Part shown: positions 1 to 9,292 of the stretch, piece by piece
Layout of the letters: the number at the start of each line of letters is the position of its first letter
Position numbering within the stretch: the first letter of the stretch is position 1
Source of the DNA: an uncultured Actinomycetes bacterium
GTDB taxonomy: Bacteria; Actinomycetota; Acidimicrobiia; Acidimicrobiales; RAAP-2
NCBI GenBank assembly: GCA_903825035.1
Contig: CAIJYV010000036.1
Coordinates: forward strand, 1 to 52,487
Reading direction: 5' to 3'
Length of the DNA: 52,487 nt
Program-made: the position numbers and the translations under genes
The notes under the pieces: model-generated
What the model saw: only the letters and a program-made list of their open reading frames with translations
The model's database searches: none
What the model was told of the DNA's origin: nothing

Positions 1-443
1 ACGGCGCGGCCCACTTCGTGAAGTCGATTACCAATGGTGAGTTGTTCGATCCCGGCCCACATCGAGCGTTCGGTTACTTCAATGAGCTTTTTCGCTACCG
101 CGGAAATCTCGCCGACGCCCGCGGTATAGGCCGCGTCACCGTGATAGCCCTCAACGATGGCGCCACAGTCAACGGAGATGATGTCACCCTCTTTGAGGAC
201 GTAGTCACCAGGAATCCCGTGGACAATCATGTCATTGGGGCTCGTGCAAATAACCGCCGGGAACCCGTGATAATTCAAGAAGTTTGAGCGAGCACCGCGC
301 TTTTCGATTACTGCCGCGGCGACCTTATTGAGGTCCATCGTTGTTATGCCAGGGCGAATAGCCGCTCGGGTGGCTTCGTGCATTTCGGCGACAACCTTGC
401 CGGCTTTGCGCATCTTGTTCAGCTCGTCAGCGTTGCGCCTCAC
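1..443 (-). CDS. map: Methionine aminopeptidase type I, 5' part (cut by window edge)
   Basis: This gene encodes the cytosolic metallopeptidase that removes the initiator methionine from new proteins. Reading the minus strand from a GTG at 443-441 gives 147 codons before the window ends, so the C-terminal half, with the His/Glu/Glu metal ligands, is outside. Visible landmarks are His75 (V-H-G-I-P) and the first two metal-binding aspartates, Asp92 (S-V-D-C-G) and Asp103 (H-G-D-A-A). The GTG overlaps the adk stop as GTGA (443-440), which fixes the start and implies translational coupling. The order secY-adk-map is the usual end of the spc-type ribosomal operon, with infA/rpmJ/rpsM expected further out. 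The family assignment is secure; only the missing half is unknown. Confidence 0.93.
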   Translation of the reverse strand, partial: MRRNADELNKMRKAGKVVAEMHEATRAAIRPGITTMDLNKVAAAVIEKRGARSNFLNYHGFPAVICTSPNDMIVHGIPGDYVLKEGDIISVDCGAIVEGYHGDAAYTAGVGEISAVAKKLIEVTERSMWAGIEQLTIGNRLHEVGRA

Positions 444-1099
444 GCGAGACCTCGCTCGGCGAGGACCTTTTCGATCTCGGCGGTGACTTCGTCCACGCTC
501 TGGTCGGCGTTCAAAGTAACGAGCAGCCCTCGCTCTTCGTAGTAGTGCAGGAGTGGTGCAGTGTCGCGCTCGTAGAGCGAGAGGCGTTGACGAATGGAAT
601 CGGCGGTGTCATCCGAGCGCTGAATGACCGGTCCCCCACAGTTCTCACACTCACCCGAGATGGCTGACTGGTCTGAGTCCTTGTAGATGTGACCACATTC
701 CTGGCAGACGCGACGGCGTGAGAGTCGCTCGGTCACAAGTTCAATCGGCGCGTCGAGGTTGATGCAGAGCTTGATGCCATCGTCACCGAGAATCTCGTCG
801 AGAGCTTCGGCTTGACCGATGGTGCGAGGAAAGCCGTCGAGGAGTGCTCCCTTGGCCGCGTCGGGCTGGGTGAAGCGTTCATCGACGAGACGATTCACGA
901 GTTCGTCATTGACCAATCCACCCTCAGCGAGGATGCCCTCTACCTCGAGGCCCAGTGGAGTTTGGTCCTTAATGGCGGCTCGAAGAATGTCACCGGTCGA
1001 GACGTGAGGAATCCCGTAGGTTGCGCTCAGGCGCTTGCACTGGGTCCCCTTGCCCGCTCCTTGAATACCAAGGATCACGAGGTTTAGTCGTGACGTCAT
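440..1099 (-). CDS. adk: Adenylate kinase, zinc-LID type
   Basis: It interconverts ATP + AMP and 2 ADP in the cytosol. The 219-residue protein has the P-loop G-I-Q-G-A-G-K-G-T at 11-19, the AMP-site D-G-F-P-R-T at 88-93, and a long LID with Cys132/Cys135 and Cys151/Cys154, a four-cysteine zinc site that stabilises the lid. The long zinc-LID form is known from Gram-positive and other bacteria, whereas many actinobacterial Adk proteins have a short LID, so its presence here may be lineage-informative. It follows secY by 2 nt and overlaps map by 4 nt. The length is normal for the long form. Confidence 0.97.
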   Translation of the reverse strand: MTSRLNLVILGIQGAGKGTQCKRLSATYGIPHVSTGDILRAAIKDQTPLGLEVEGILAEGGLVNDELVNRLVDERFTQPDAAKGALLDGFPRTIGQAEALDEILGDDGIKLCINLDAPIELVTERLSRRRVCQECGHIYKDSDQSAISGECENCGGPVIQRSDDTADSIRQRLSLYERDTAPLLHYYEERGLLVTLNADQSVDEVTAEIEKVLAERGLA

Positions 1100-1101
1100 A
1101 A

Positions 1102-2391
1102 CTAGCGCTTCAAGAAGCCTTCGTAGTTACGCATCATGAGTTGTGAGTCAATCTGACGCATGGTTTCGAGCGCGACACCTACCGCGATCAACAAGGTTGT
1201 TCCGTAGTACGGGAACTTATTAATCGACCAGAGGGCCATAAGGATTGATGGCACCACCGCGACGGAAGCCAAGAAGAAGGCTCCCACGACGGTCAAGCGG
1301 CTAAGCATCTTGGCGAAGTAGCGCTCGGTGGGCTGTCCGGGGCGGATACCAGGGACGAAGCCACCTTGCTGGCGCAACATCTCGGCCTGCTGGTGAGGCT
1401 CGAAGGCGATGTAGACGTAGAAGAAGGTGAAGGCCAAGATGAGCAAGAAGTCAGTGCCGATGTAGAAGAAGCTCGTTGGGCGAAGTGAGTTGTTCACGAA
1501 AGAGGTGAAGCTCGCCCAGGGCACGATGTTCGACAAGAGAACGGGGATGTAGAGAACCGAGGAGGCGAAGATAATCGGAATAACACCCGATTGGTTGACC
1601 TTCAACGGAATGTAAGTGGAGTTTCCACCCATCTCCTTGCGACCGACTACCCGTCGAGCGAAGGTGACCGGGATTCGACGCTGACCATTGTCCATAAAGA
1701 CAATGAGTACGAGCAGCGCAAGTGAAACGAGCAAGATGATGGTGAACTTAGCGGGTCCACCTTCGAGCCAAACGGCGTGACCACCAGAAGGCATTCCCGC
1801 AACCACGTTCGCGAAAATGAGCAGGGACATACCCTGACCAATTCCACGTTGGGTAATGAGTTCAGCGAGCCACATAACAAAAGCGGTTCCCGCCGTCATG
1901 GTGAGCACCATAAACAGGCCCAACCAGAGGTTGAACTTGGGAATCAGGTCAATGGTGTAGCCCAAGAGAGCTTGGTCGTGACCGTGGAAGGCGTAGACCA
2001 GTCCGGTGGACTGCAACAGGGCCAAACCAATGGTGAGGTACCGCGTTGTTTGCGTAATCTTCTTTTGACCCGTCGCGCCCTCGTCACGCCAGACGGCGAG
2101 CTTTGGAATTACTCCGGTCAAGAGCTGGATAACGATTGACGAGGTGATGTAGGGCATCACGCCAAGGCCGAAGACGGCCAAGCGAGTCAGCGCTCCACCC
2201 GAGAAGAGGTTCAAGAAGCCCAGTACGCCTGACGAACTTGCCTTGGCCTGCAACAGCGTGACCTGGCTCCAGCTAACTCCGGGGATCGGTAAGTTGGCAC
2301 CTAACTGGTACAAACAAATTACCGAGACGGTGAAGAGGACCTTGTTGCGAAGATCCGCAACACGGAAGATATTGGCGAGACGACTGAACAC
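1102..2391 (-). CDS. secY: Protein translocase channel subunit SecY
   Basis: This is the pore-forming subunit of the SecYEG translocon in the plasma membrane. The 429-residue protein has about ten hydrophobic segments, with the conserved N-terminal part N-K-V-L-F-T and L-P-I-P-G-V, the cytoplasmic loop around Q-R-R-I-P-V, and the C-terminal R-P-G-Q-P-T / Y-F-A-K-M-L loop. It lies downstream of rplO (9 nt gap) and upstream of adk, the canonical spc-operon position. Its partner SecE is encoded at 28291-28590 in this window. Length and motifs are ordinary. Confidence 0.97.
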   Translation of the reverse strand: MFSRLANIFRVADLRNKVLFTVSVICLYQLGANLPIPGVSWSQVTLLQAKASSSGVLGFLNLFSGGALTRLAVFGLGVMPYITSSIVIQLLTGVIPKLAVWRDEGATGQKKITQTTRYLTIGLALLQSTGLVYAFHGHDQALLGYTIDLIPKFNLWLGLFMVLTMTAGTAFVMWLAELITQRGIGQGMSLLIFANVVAGMPSGGHAVWLEGGPAKFTIILLVSLALLVLIVFMDNGQRRIPVTFARRVVGRKEMGGNSTYIPLKVNQSGVIPIIFASSVLYIPVLLSNIVPWASFTSFVNNSLRPTSFFYIGTDFLLILAFTFFYVYIAFEPHQQAEMLRQQGGFVPGIRPGQPTERYFAKMLSRLTVVGAFFLASVAVVPSILMALWSINKFPYYGTTLLIAVGVALETMRQIDSQLMMRNYEGFLKR

Positions 2392-2400
2392 TTAAAAAAC

Positions 2401-2886
2401 CTACCGGTTCTGGTGCTGGTTGCCCGACGCGGCGGGACGCACCTTGAAGGGCTTGTCCAAAACAGTGGTGGTGCCACCAGCGTTCTCAATAGCGGCCTTG
2501 GCCGACTCTGAGAAGGCGTGAGCGGAAACGTTCAGCTTGGCGCTGAGCTCTCCACGACCGAGGATCTTGACGAATTCCTTCTTGCCCACGAGGCCCTTGG
2601 AAACCAAGAGGTCGAAGGTGATCTCCGAAACGCCCAATTGGGCGAGGGCGTCAACGTTGACGGGCGTGTACTCAACGCGGAAGGGGTTGGTGAAACCCTT
2701 CAGCTTGGGGATGCGCTGCATCAAGGGCAACTGTCCACCTTCGAAACCCGCAGGAATCTGGCGACGTGCCTTCTGACCCTTGGTACCACGGCCAGCGGTC
2801 TTACCGCCCTTACCGGCGATACCACGACCGACGATGCGCTTGCGCTTAATCGAGCCTTCGGGTGACTTCAGTTCGTGCAACTTCAT
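2401..2886 (-). CDS. rplO: 50S ribosomal protein L15
   Basis: L15 binds 23S rRNA late in assembly of the large subunit. The 161-residue product has the Gly/Lys/Arg-rich N-terminus (K-R-I-V-G-R-G-I-A-G-K-G-G-K-T-A-G-R-G) and the G-F-E-G-G-Q-L-P-L segment typical of L15. Its ATG overlaps the rpmD stop by one base (TAATG at 2888-2884), so translation is probably coupled. There is nothing unusual in length or context. Confidence 0.96.
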   Translation of the reverse strand: MKLHELKSPEGSIKRKRIVGRGIAGKGGKTAGRGTKGQKARRQIPAGFEGGQLPLMQRIPKLKGFTNPFRVEYTPVNVDALAQLGVSEITFDLLVSKGLVGKKEFVKILGRGELSAKLNVSAHAFSESAKAAIENAGGTTTVLDKPFKVRPAASGNQHQNR

Positions 2887-3068
2887 TAGTTGACCTCTTC
2901 TACGTTTACAAGGTGCGGAACTCGGGCAATCATGCCGCGAATTTCCGGACGGTCGGGCAAGAGATTGCTCTGGCCAATGCCACGCAGGCCGAGCGCGCGC
3001 AAGTTAGCGCGGTGCTTGGGCTTGGTGCCAATGCCGGAACGAGTCTGGGTTACTTTCAACTGAGCCAT
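2886..3068 (-). CDS. rpmD: 50S ribosomal protein L30
   Basis: This 60-residue protein of the large subunit begins M-A-Q-L-K-V-T-Q-T-R-S-G-I-G and contains the L-G-L-R-G-I-G-Q-S-N signature of bacterial L30. It sits between rpsE and rplO, its normal position, with a 2-nt gap after rpsE and a 1-base overlap with rplO. Length is typical. Confidence 0.95.
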   Translation of the reverse strand: MAQLKVTQTRSGIGTKPKHRANLRALGLRGIGQSNLLPDRPEIRGMIARVPHLVNVEEVN

Positions 3069-3070
3069 GA

Positions 3071-3631
3071 TTATTCCTCACTCACTTTGAACAGGTCGTT
3101 CTCGCGCTGACGCTCGCGGTAGGCGCGCAAGGTACCCGATGGGGTGACCTCGTCGAGGGCCTTGCCACGTGCCGCAGCGATCTGCTCGGGGGTACGAAGC
3201 TGCTTCAAACCTTCAATCGTGGCGTGGGCCACGTTGATCCCGTTGGCCGAACCGAGTGACTTAGCGATGATGTCCTTAACTCCAGCCATTTCCAAAATGG
3301 CGCGAGCGGCACCACCGGCAATAACACCGGTACCGGGAGCGGCGGGCTTCATGAGTACGCGACCAGCCCCGGCTTCGCCGAGAACTGGGTAAACAATGGT
3401 GGTGCCAGCGAGTGGTACTTCGAACAGGTTCTTGCGAGCCTCTTCAATACCCTTTTGAACGGCGAGACCAGCTTCTTTGGCCTTGCCGTATCCCAAGCCC
3501 ACACGACCCTTGCCGTCACCGATGACCATGAGTGCGGTGAAGGAGAAACGACGTCCACCCTTTACCACCTTGGACACGCGGTTCACCTTGATGGTGCGCT
3601 CTTCAAATTGTTCGAGATCAGTTGTAGTCAT
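3071..3631 (-). CDS. rpsE: 30S ribosomal protein S5
   Basis: S5 is a small-subunit protein involved in decoding fidelity and mRNA unwinding. The 186 residues include the N-terminal double-stranded-RNA-binding fold ([24 protein letters not shown]) and the C-terminal domain with [12 protein letters not shown]. The start overlaps the rplR stop by one base. It is slightly longer than E. coli S5 (166) but normal for actinobacteria. Confidence 0.96.
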   Translation of the reverse strand: MTTTDLEQFEERTIKVNRVSKVVKGGRRFSFTALMVIGDGKGRVGLGYGKAKEAGLAVQKGIEEARKNLFEVPLAGTTIVYPVLGEAGAGRVLMKPAAPGTGVIAGGAARAILEMAGVKDIIAKSLGSANGINVAHATIEGLKQLRTPEQIAAARGKALDEVTPSGTLRAYRERQRENDLFKVSEE

Positions 3632-3987
3632 TAGAACTCCAATCCGCCTTCACGTAGCGTGTCAGCAAAAGCCGCAACACGGCCGTGGTAGTCGAAACCA
3701 CCGCGGTCAAAGACCACGGAAGAAATCTGGGCAGCCTTCGCGCGCTCCGCCAAGAGCTTCGCGACAGCCTTCGCACCGTCGATGTTTCCACCGTTGGTGC
3801 CCTTCAACCCAGCTTCCACCGATGAAGCGGCGGCCAACGTGCGGCCCGCCTCGTCGTCGATGATCTGAGCGGAGATGTGCTTGTTCGTGCGGCTTACCGC
3901 CACGCGAGGACGAGCAGCGGTACCGGCGAGACGGCGACGAATGCGCTCGTGTCGACGGATGCGCAGTTCACGAGTAGTACGTGCCAT
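3631..3987 (-). CDS. rplR: 50S ribosomal protein L18
   Basis: L18 binds 5S rRNA with L5 and L25. The 118-residue protein has the basic N-terminus ([13 protein letters not shown]) and the C-terminal [12 protein letters not shown] signature. It shares single bases with the rplF stop and the rpsE start, consistent with tight coupling within the spc operon. Confidence 0.96.
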   Translation of the reverse strand: MARTTRELRIRRHERIRRRLAGTAARPRVAVSRTNKHISAQIIDDEAGRTLAAASSVEAGLKGTNGGNIDGAKAVAKLLAERAKAAQISSVVFDRGGFDYHGRVAAFADTLREGGLEF

Positions 3988-4526
3988 TACTTCGCAGCCT
4001 TTCCAGCCTTGCGCATAACTCGTTCACCGAGGTAGCGCACACCCTTGCCCTTGTAGGGCTCGGGCTTACGGATCTTGCGGATAGACGCAGCCACCTGGCC
4101 GACGACTTCCTTGTCTGGTCCCTTGACGATCACGCGAGTTGGCGCGGGAACTTCAAAGGTCACACCCTCGGGTGCTTTGTATTGAACGGGGTGAGAAAAG
4201 CCCAACGAGAGGTCCAGCACACCGGGTGCACCGGCGGCGGCGCGGTAACCCACGCCCTGAATCTCGAGCTCCTTGGTCCAACCCGTTGTCACGCCGACCA
4301 CCATGTTGGAGATCAGGGTGCGGGTAAGTCCGTGCAAAGCCTTGTGCTGAGTCTCTTCACTGACTCGGTCCACGGTAAGTACGTCGCCCTCTTGAGCCAA
4401 GGTAATTCCACCCGGCAGAGTGCGGACCATCGTGGCGTTCGGGCCCTTGACGGTGACCTTGCCACCAGCTACGTCAATGGTGACGCCGCTGGGGACGGTG
4501 ATTGGGTTACGGCCGATGCGCGACAT
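3987..4526 (-). CDS. rplF: 50S ribosomal protein L6
   Basis: L6 lies at the base of the L7/L12 stalk near the sarcin-ricin loop. The 179 residues begin M-S-R-I-G-R-N-P-I and end with the conserved [12 protein letters not shown]. The two-domain length is normal. A 30-nt gap separates it from rpsH upstream, one of the few non-overlapping junctions in this operon. Confidence 0.97.
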   Translation of the reverse strand: MSRIGRNPITVPSGVTIDVAGGKVTVKGPNATMVRTLPGGITLAQEGDVLTVDRVSEETQHKALHGLTRTLISNMVVGVTTGWTKELEIQGVGYRAAAGAPGVLDLSLGFSHPVQYKAPEGVTFEVPAPTRVIVKGPDKEVVGQVAASIRKIRKPEPYKGKGVRYLGERVMRKAGKAAK

Positions 4527-4556
4527 TAGCGACCTTCCTTTGTCATCAGAGTTGCG

Positions 4557-4961
4557 TTACCAGACATAACAAAGCACCTCACCACCGAGCTTGGCCTTGC
4601 GGGCTTCGCGGTCGGTCATAAGACCATGGCTGGTTGAGACGACGGCAACGCCGACTCCACCAAGTACCTTGGGCATCTGGTCGGACTTGCGGTAAATGCG
4701 AAGTCCTGGCTTCGAGACGCGCTTGATACCAATAATGGTCTTTTTGCGGTCCTCGGAGTACTTCAGGGTGATCTCCAACTGGTTGCCGGGCTTGCCTTCA
4801 ACCTTGTTGACGACGTAGGAAGCGATGAAGCCTTCCTTGAGCAGCAGCTTGGCGAGGTTCTCCTTGAGCTTCGATGAGGGCATCGAAACGGTGTCGAACA
4901 TCGCCGAGTTGGCGTTGCGAATGCGGGTAAGCATGTCGGCGATTGGGTCAGTCATTGTCAT
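4557..4961 (-). CDS. rpsH: 30S ribosomal protein S8
   Basis: S8 organises the central domain of 16S rRNA and in E. coli is the spc-operon repressor. The 134-residue protein starts [17 protein letters not shown] and ends with the family hallmark around [12 protein letters not shown]. Whether S8 autoregulates here cannot be read from the sequence. It is preceded by rpsN (10 nt gap). Confidence 0.97.
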   Translation of the reverse strand: MTMTDPIADMLTRIRNANSAMFDTVSMPSSKLKENLAKLLLKEGFIASYVVNKVEGKPGNQLEITLKYSEDRKKTIIGIKRVSKPGLRIYRKSDQMPKVLGGVGVAVVSTSHGLMTDREARKAKLGGEVLCYVW

Positions 4962-4971
4962 AACAGTCCTC

Positions 4972-5157
4972 CTACCAACTTGCCTTCGTCACGCCGGGAA
5001 CTTCGCCGGCGTGGACCATCTGACGCAAGCAGATACGGCATAGGCCGAACTTGCGGTACACAGAGCGTGGACGACCACAACGCTCACAACGCGTGTAGGC
5101 ACGAGTTGAGAACTTAGGCGTCTTGGCCTGCTTGATACGAAGTGCTTTCTTCGCCAT
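4972..5157 (-). CDS. rpsN: 30S ribosomal protein S14, type Z (zinc-binding)
   Basis: This is the short 61-residue S14 of the small-subunit head. Cys24-x2-Cys27 and Cys40-x2-Cys43 form a C4 zinc site, so this is the primary zinc-dependent (C+) form rather than the longer zinc-free paralogue used under zinc limitation. Its location between rplE and rpsH is standard for this type. Confidence 0.97.
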   Translation of the reverse strand: MAKKALRIKQAKTPKFSTRAYTRCERCGRPRSVYRKFGLCRICLRQMVHAGEVPGVTKASW

Positions 5158-5159
5158 GA

Positions 5160-5723
5160 CTATCGATTCTCCTGCTTGAAGGGGAAGCCGTAGGCACGCA
5201 AGAATGCGCGCCCCTGCTCGTCAGATATTGCGGTGGTGACAATGGTGATGTCGAATCCACGAGGGGCATCAATCTTGTCGTAGTCAATCTCGGGGAAGAT
5301 CAACTGGTCATTGATACCGAAGGTGTAGTTGCCACGGCCGTCAAAGGACTTGGGCGACAAACCACGGAAGTCACGGATACGTGGAATCGCCAAGCTCAAG
5401 AGGCGGTCAAAGAACTCCCAGGCGCGGTCGCCACGCAAGGTGACCTTCACGCCGATGGGCTGCTCTTCACGCAACTTGAACGAAGCAATGGACTTCTTGG
5501 CCCGAGTCACGATTGGCTTTTGGCCGGTGATGAGCTCGAGGTCACGCTGCGCGCCTTCCAGCAGAGATGCCTGCTGGGTGGCACGGCCCACACCGGAGTT
5601 AAGAACAATCTTCTCCAGGGTTGGAACCTGCATGATGTTGTCGAGACCCAAGTCGGCCTTGAGCTGCTCACGCAACTCAGAGTCGAAACGAGCCTTTAGA
5701 CGTGGACGCTGTGTCGTTGTCAT
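5160..5723 (-). CDS. rplE: 50S ribosomal protein L5
   Basis: L5 contacts 5S rRNA and the P-site tRNA. I place the start at the ATG 5723-5721 (187 residues, M-T-T-T-Q-R-P-R-L). It overlaps the rplX stop as ATGA and is preceded by a GGAGAG Shine-Dalgarno sequence 4 nt upstream. The reading frame is open for 8 more codons (to 5747), but that extension lies inside rplX and adds no family-typical residues. Internal landmarks are [11 protein letters not shown] and the R-D-F-R-G-L region. Confidence 0.96.
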   Translation of the reverse strand: MTTTQRPRLKARFDSELREQLKADLGLDNIMQVPTLEKIVLNSGVGRATQQASLLEGAQRDLELITGQKPIVTRAKKSIASFKLREEQPIGVKVTLRGDRAWEFFDRLLSLAIPRIRDFRGLSPKSFDGRGNYTFGINDQLIFPEIDYDKIDAPRGFDITIVTTAISDEQGRAFLRAYGFPFKQENR

Positions 5724-6025
5724 AGTGTCTCTCCACACTTGCGGCAAACACGAGTCTTCGTGTCGCCTTCAACCTTGAAACCAACCTTCGCTGGTCCCTT
5801 GTGCTTGCCACACCACAGTGCAACGTTGCTGACGTGCAGGGGCATCACCTTGTCGATGATTCCCGCCTGCATGGTCGCACCGGTTTGCTTGGTGTGGCGC
5901 TTGGCTACGTTGAGACCTTCCAGGATCACCTTGTTGGCACCTGGCAAAGCCTCTTCAACCTTCGCGCGCTCGCCGCGGTACTTGCCCGCTAGTACGAGCA
6001 CGTCGTCACCCTTACGAATTTTCAT
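5720..6025 (-). CDS. rplX: 50S ribosomal protein L24
   Basis: L24 is an assembly initiator with a KOW motif ([14 protein letters not shown] near the N-terminus). The 101-residue protein ends with a zinc-ribbon-like arrangement: W-C-G-K-H near residue 68 and V-C-R-K-C-G at the end. Such a C-terminal cysteine pair is known in actinobacterial L24. It overlaps rplN by one base and rplE by four (ATGA). Confidence 0.96.
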   Translation of the reverse strand: MKIRKGDDVLVLAGKYRGERAKVEEALPGANKVILEGLNVAKRHTKQTGATMQAGIIDKVMPLHVSNVALWCGKHKGPAKVGFKVEGDTKTRVCRKCGETL

Positions 6026-6393
6026 TAGAGCACCTCAGGGGCTAGAGAAATAATGCGCATGAACTTCTTGTCACGCAGTTCACGTCCGACTGGCCCAAAG
6101 ATACGGGTACCGCGGGGCTGCAACTGGTCGTTGATCAACACGGCGGCATTCTCGTCGAACTTGATGTATGAACCGTCGGGACGACGCTTTTCCTTGGCGA
6201 CGCGAACGACGACGCAGCGAACCACGTCACCCTTCTTAACGGCCGCACCGGGAATAGCGACTTTCACCGTGGCGATGAAAACATCACCAATCGATGCGTA
6301 ACGACGGCGGGTACCGCCCAACACGCGAATGCAAAGGACTTCCTTTGCACCGGAGTTGTCGGCAACCTTGAGACGGGATTCTTGCTGAATCAT
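6025..6393 (-). CDS. rplN: 50S ribosomal protein L14
   Basis: L14 sits at the inter-subunit face of the 50S subunit. The 122-residue length is the standard one, and the protein begins [16 protein letters not shown] with a conserved F-G-P-V-G-R-E-L-R near the C-terminus. Its ATG overlaps the rpsQ stop by 4 nt. Confidence 0.97.
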   Translation of the reverse strand: MIQQESRLKVADNSGAKEVLCIRVLGGTRRRYASIGDVFIATVKVAIPGAAVKKGDVVRCVVVRVAKEKRRPDGSYIKFDENAAVLINDQLQPRGTRIFGPVGRELRDKKFMRIISLAPEVL

Positions 6394-6743
6394 CGAGCAC
6401 GCTCCACAATTTCGGTCAAGCGCCAGCGCTTGAGCTTGGACAATGGACGAGTCTCTTGGACGCGTACACGGTCACCGATCTTGGCCTCGTTCTTCTCGTC
6501 GTGAACGTAGAGCTTCTTGGTGCGCTGTACGGTCTTGCCATAGACGGCGTGACGAACACGCTCGACGATGGCGATGACGATGGTCGAGTCCATCTTGTCC
6601 GAGACCACAATGCCCTCACGGATCTTGCGGGGGTTCTCGCGTGACTCGGTAGCGTCAACTGCTGGAGCAGCCTTCACTACGGGAGCCGCCGCGACAGTCT
6701 CGACGACAGTTTCGGTGACTTCGTTGGTCATTTCATCACTCAT
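6390..6743 (-). CDS. rpsQ: 30S ribosomal protein S17 with an N-terminal extension
   Basis: S17 is a small-subunit body protein of the OB-fold type. The conserved core starts near residue 37 ([18 protein letters not shown]) and runs through V-Q-E-T-R-P-L-S-K. The first 36 residues are an acidic, Val/Ala/Thr/Glu-rich addition ([13 protein letters not shown]) that makes the protein 117 residues instead of the usual 80-95. The start is supported by a one-base overlap with the rpmC stop. The extension resembles the tails on L22 and L10 in this window. Confidence 0.95.
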   Translation of the reverse strand: MSDEMTNEVTETVVETVAAAPVVKAAPAVDATESRENPRKIREGIVVSDKMDSTIVIAIVERVRHAVYGKTVQRTKKLYVHDEKNEAKIGDRVRVQETRPLSKLKRWRLTEIVERAR

Positions 6744-6976
6744 TAGTTGTTACCTTCCTGAGCTTCGGCCGCCGCAATCTCGCGCTCGCGCAAGAAGGTG
6801 GTGAGGCGGGCGATGTCCTTGCGAACAGCGCCGAGGCGTGATGAGTTATCCAGCTGGCCGGTGGCGAGCTGGAAGCGCAAGTTGAACAACTCGCGACGTG
6901 CTTCGGCCAAACGACCGACCAAGTCGGCGTCGCTCAGACCGCGCATCTCTTGAACCTTTTCTGACGTGGTTGTCAT
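6743..6976 (-). CDS. rpmC: 50S ribosomal protein L29
   Basis: L29 lies near the peptide exit tunnel and contributes to the SRP/trigger-factor docking site. The 77-residue protein contains the family core [13 protein letters not shown] and the V-R-K-D-I-A-R segment, on a helical-hairpin scaffold. It shares one base with rplP and with rpsQ. Confidence 0.95.
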   Translation of the reverse strand: MTTTSEKVQEMRGLSDADLVGRLAEARRELFNLRFQLATGQLDNSSRLGAVRKDIARLTTFLREREIAAAEAQEGNN

Positions 6977-7413
6977 TAGATTGTGACCTCCGGGGTCCCG
7001 TGAGTTCCGGGACGAATAATGAACTTGGCCTTAATAGGCAATTTCTGGATGGCGCGCTCCATAGCGGCACGGGCCAAAGCCTCGTCCACACCACCGAGCT
7101 CGAACATCACGCGACCTGGCTTCACCACGGCAACCCAGAACTCGGGGTTACCCTTACCCGAACCCATGCGGGTTTCCGCGGGCTTCTGGGTTACTGGCTT
7201 GTCAGGGAAAATGCGGATCCAGACCTTTCCACCACGCTTCACGTGACGGGTCATGGCAATACGGGCCGCTTCAATCTGGCGAGCCGTAATCCAACCGCGC
7301 TCGAGCGCTTGGATGCCGAAGTCACCGAAGTTCAGCTCAACGCCGCCCTTGGCCTCTCCGGTCATACGACCACGCTGTTGTTTGCGGTGCTTAACCTTGC
7401 GGGGCATCAACAT
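6976..7413 (-). CDS. rplP: 50S ribosomal protein L16
   Basis: L16 helps position tRNA in the A site. The 145-residue protein begins [12 protein letters not shown], the usual N-terminus, so the first ATG is kept although an internal ATG (7407) would also serve. The conserved [16 protein letters not shown] segment is present. A 2-nt gap separates it from rpsC upstream. Confidence 0.97.
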   Translation of the reverse strand: MLMPRKVKHRKQQRGRMTGEAKGGVELNFGDFGIQALERGWITARQIEAARIAMTRHVKRGGKVWIRIFPDKPVTQKPAETRMGSGKGNPEFWVAVVKPGRVMFELGGVDEALARAAMERAIQKLPIKAKFIIRPGTHGTPEVTI

Positions 7414-7415
7414 GA

Positions 7416-8333
7416 TTACTCAGCGTCCTTTCGAAAGTGTGGAGCGTCGGTGTGATCCGTAGCGGTACGACGCTCGATGTCCTCTTCAACGCTCAACTGC
7501 GCCTCGACCTCAGGGGTAACGGCCAAGATGTCGGCTGGTGCATCAGCGAACTCGGTCGTGGTGGCCTCAGCTTCGCCAACACGACGACGTCCACCACCGG
7601 CACGAACAACACCCTTCGGTGCAGCGGGCGTAGCGGTTACGGGAACAACATCACCGGCGGCCATGGCCGCTTCACGAACGATCTTCTCGTCGTTGGTGAC
7701 CGAGTAGGGCAAGACGTCACCCTTGTAGATCCACACCTTGACACCAATACGACCGGTTGAGGTACGAGCCTCACGGAAGCCGTAGTCAATGTCAGCGCGC
7801 AGGGTGTGCAGTGGCACGCGACCCTCACGGTATGACTCGCGACGTGACATTTCAGCGCCACCCAAACGACCTGAGGCCTGGATGCGGACACCCAAGGCGC
7901 CAGCCTTTTGAACGGTCTGGATACCACGCTTCATCGCACGGCGGAAGGCCACGCGGCGAAGCAACTGGTCGCAAATTCCCTGGGCAATCAACGCAGCGTC
8001 GAGTTCGGGCTGCTTGATCTCTTGAATGTTCAACGAGATGTGCTTTTGACCGGTGATCTTCTCAAGGTCCTTCTTGAGGCGCTCAGCCTCAGCACCACGA
8101 CGACCAATGACGATGCCGGGGCGTGCGGTGTGGATGTCCACGCGAATTCGGTCCGAGCTGCGCTCGATCTCGATGCGGCTAACCATGGCGCTCTCGAGCT
8201 GCTTGGTTAGGTAGTCGCGGATCTTCCAGTCTTCGATTACGAGCTCTTTGTAGCCGCGCTCTTTGAACCAGCGCGACTTCCAGTCAGTCGTAATTCCGAG
8301 ACGGAAACCGTAGGGGTTTACCTTCTGACCCAT
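7416..8333 (-). CDS. rpsC: 30S ribosomal protein S3 with a long C-terminal tail
   Basis: S3 lines the mRNA entry channel. Residues 1 to about 210 are normal: [13 protein letters not shown], then the KH domain with V-I-G-R-R-G-A-E-A, and the C-terminal R-A-D-I-D-Y-G-F core. After V-W-I-Y-K-G-D about 90 residues follow with no family counterpart. The tail has a basic patch (G-G-G-R-R-R-V-G) and then an acidic, threonine-rich end. The total of 305 residues compares with about 220-275 in relatives. The start overlaps the rplV stop by one base. Confidence 0.95.
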   Translation of the reverse strand: MGQKVNPYGFRLGITTDWKSRWFKERGYKELVIEDWKIRDYLTKQLESAMVSRIEIERSSDRIRVDIHTARPGIVIGRRGAEAERLKKDLEKITGQKHISLNIQEIKQPELDAALIAQGICDQLLRRVAFRRAMKRGIQTVQKAGALGVRIQASGRLGGAEMSRRESYREGRVPLHTLRADIDYGFREARTSTGRIGVKVWIYKGDVLPYSVTNDEKIVREAAMAAGDVVPVTATPAAPKGVVRAGGGRRRVGEAEATTTEFADAPADILAVTPEVEAQLSVEEDIERRTATDHTDAPHFRKDAE

Positions 8334-9007
8334 TATTTGGTCTCCTCGTTCTTCTCTTCAGCTGCAGCCTCTGCAACCTCTTCGGTAGCGACTTCCGCAG
8401 ACACCTCTTCGGTGGCAACTTCCGTAGCGACTACCTCGGTCTCCGGGGCGACAACCTCGGTCACGATCTGATCCTCTACAACGGCCTCATTGGCCTCGGC
8501 CTCGAGAGCAGCGGCCTCAGCGGCAGCTTCACGCTTGTTCACCGAAGCGGTCTGGTCGGCACGGCGACGTGACGACGCGACACGCTGGGTGCGTGAACTC
8601 TGCGCCTTAGCGCTGCGGGCGTTGGAGAGAATTTCTAGGCGGTCATCGTCCATCTTCGAAACAATGACGGTGATGTGGCAGGCACGCTTGCGAATGGCAC
8701 CGGCGCGTCCACGAGCACGTGGGGTGAAGCGCTTCATGGTGATGCCCTCGTCGGCGTAGCAAGCCGAAACGTACAGCTCTTCGGCAACCATGCCGTCGTT
8801 GTTTACCGCGTTGGCGATCGCCGAGTTCAGCACCTTGGCGATGACGTCAGCGGCCTCACGGGTGGTACCGGCCAGGATCTCACGGGCGGTCTGGATGTCT
8901 TCACCGCGGATGTTGTTCAAAACAACACGAGCCTTGGTGGCGGACATCTGGTAGCCACGCACCGAAGCGCGGGTACCTGGACGTTCGTTGGTCTTCGCAG
9001 CAGTCAT
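8333..9007 (-). CDS. rplV: 50S ribosomal protein L22 with an acidic C-terminal tail
   Basis: L22 lines the peptide exit tunnel. Residues 1-118 form the normal protein ([14 protein letters not shown], then R-A-R-G-R-A and C-H-I-T-V-I-V-S). The remaining ~105 residues are a low-complexity tail, first basic/serine-rich (S-S-R-R-R-A-D-Q), then strongly acidic with repeated E-V-A-T-E-E units. The total of 224 residues is about twice the usual 110-120. The gene overlaps rpsS and rpsC by one base each, so the tail is not an artefact of a missed stop. Confidence 0.95.
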   Translation of the reverse strand: MTAAKTNERPGTRASVRGYQMSATKARVVLNNIRGEDIQTAREILAGTTREAADVIAKVLNSAIANAVNNDGMVAEELYVSACYADEGITMKRFTPRARGRAGAIRKRACHITVIVSKMDDDRLEILSNARSAKAQSSRTQRVASSRRRADQTASVNKREAAAEAAALEAEANEAVVEDQIVTEVVAPETEVVATEVATEEVSAEVATEEVAEAAAEEKNEETK

Positions 9008-9285
9008 TAGCGCTTACCCGTCTTCTCTTGTCCGGCGTGAAACTTGAAGGTACGCGTTGGAGCGAACTCGCCAAGCTTGTGGCCGACCATTGATTCGTTA
9101 ACAAATACCGGTACGTGACGGCGACCGTCGTGTACGGCGAAGGTGTGACCGACCATGTCGGGGATGACCGTCGAGCGACGGCTCCAGGTCTTGATGACCT
9201 TCTTCTCGTTGGCGGCGTTCATCGCGTCAACCTTCTTAAGAAGGTGGCCATCGATGAATGGTCCTTTTTTCAAACTACGTGACAT
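9007..9285 (-). CDS. rpsS: 30S ribosomal protein S19
   Basis: S19 is a small-subunit head protein near the A-site finger bridge. The 92-residue protein begins [10 protein letters not shown] and has the conserved [14 protein letters not shown]-terminal motif. It has normal length and context between rplB and rplV. Confidence 0.97.
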   Translation of the reverse strand: MSRSLKKGPFIDGHLLKKVDAMNAANEKKVIKTWSRRSTVIPDMVGHTFAVHDGRRHVPVFVNESMVGHKLGEFAPTRTFKFHAGQEKTGKR

Positions 9286-9292
9286 GTTCTAC

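Noticed and set aside
5724-5747. Upstream start for rplE adding eight residues
   Set aside because: Would lie within rplX; the ATGA overlap and GGAGAG site support the start at 5723.
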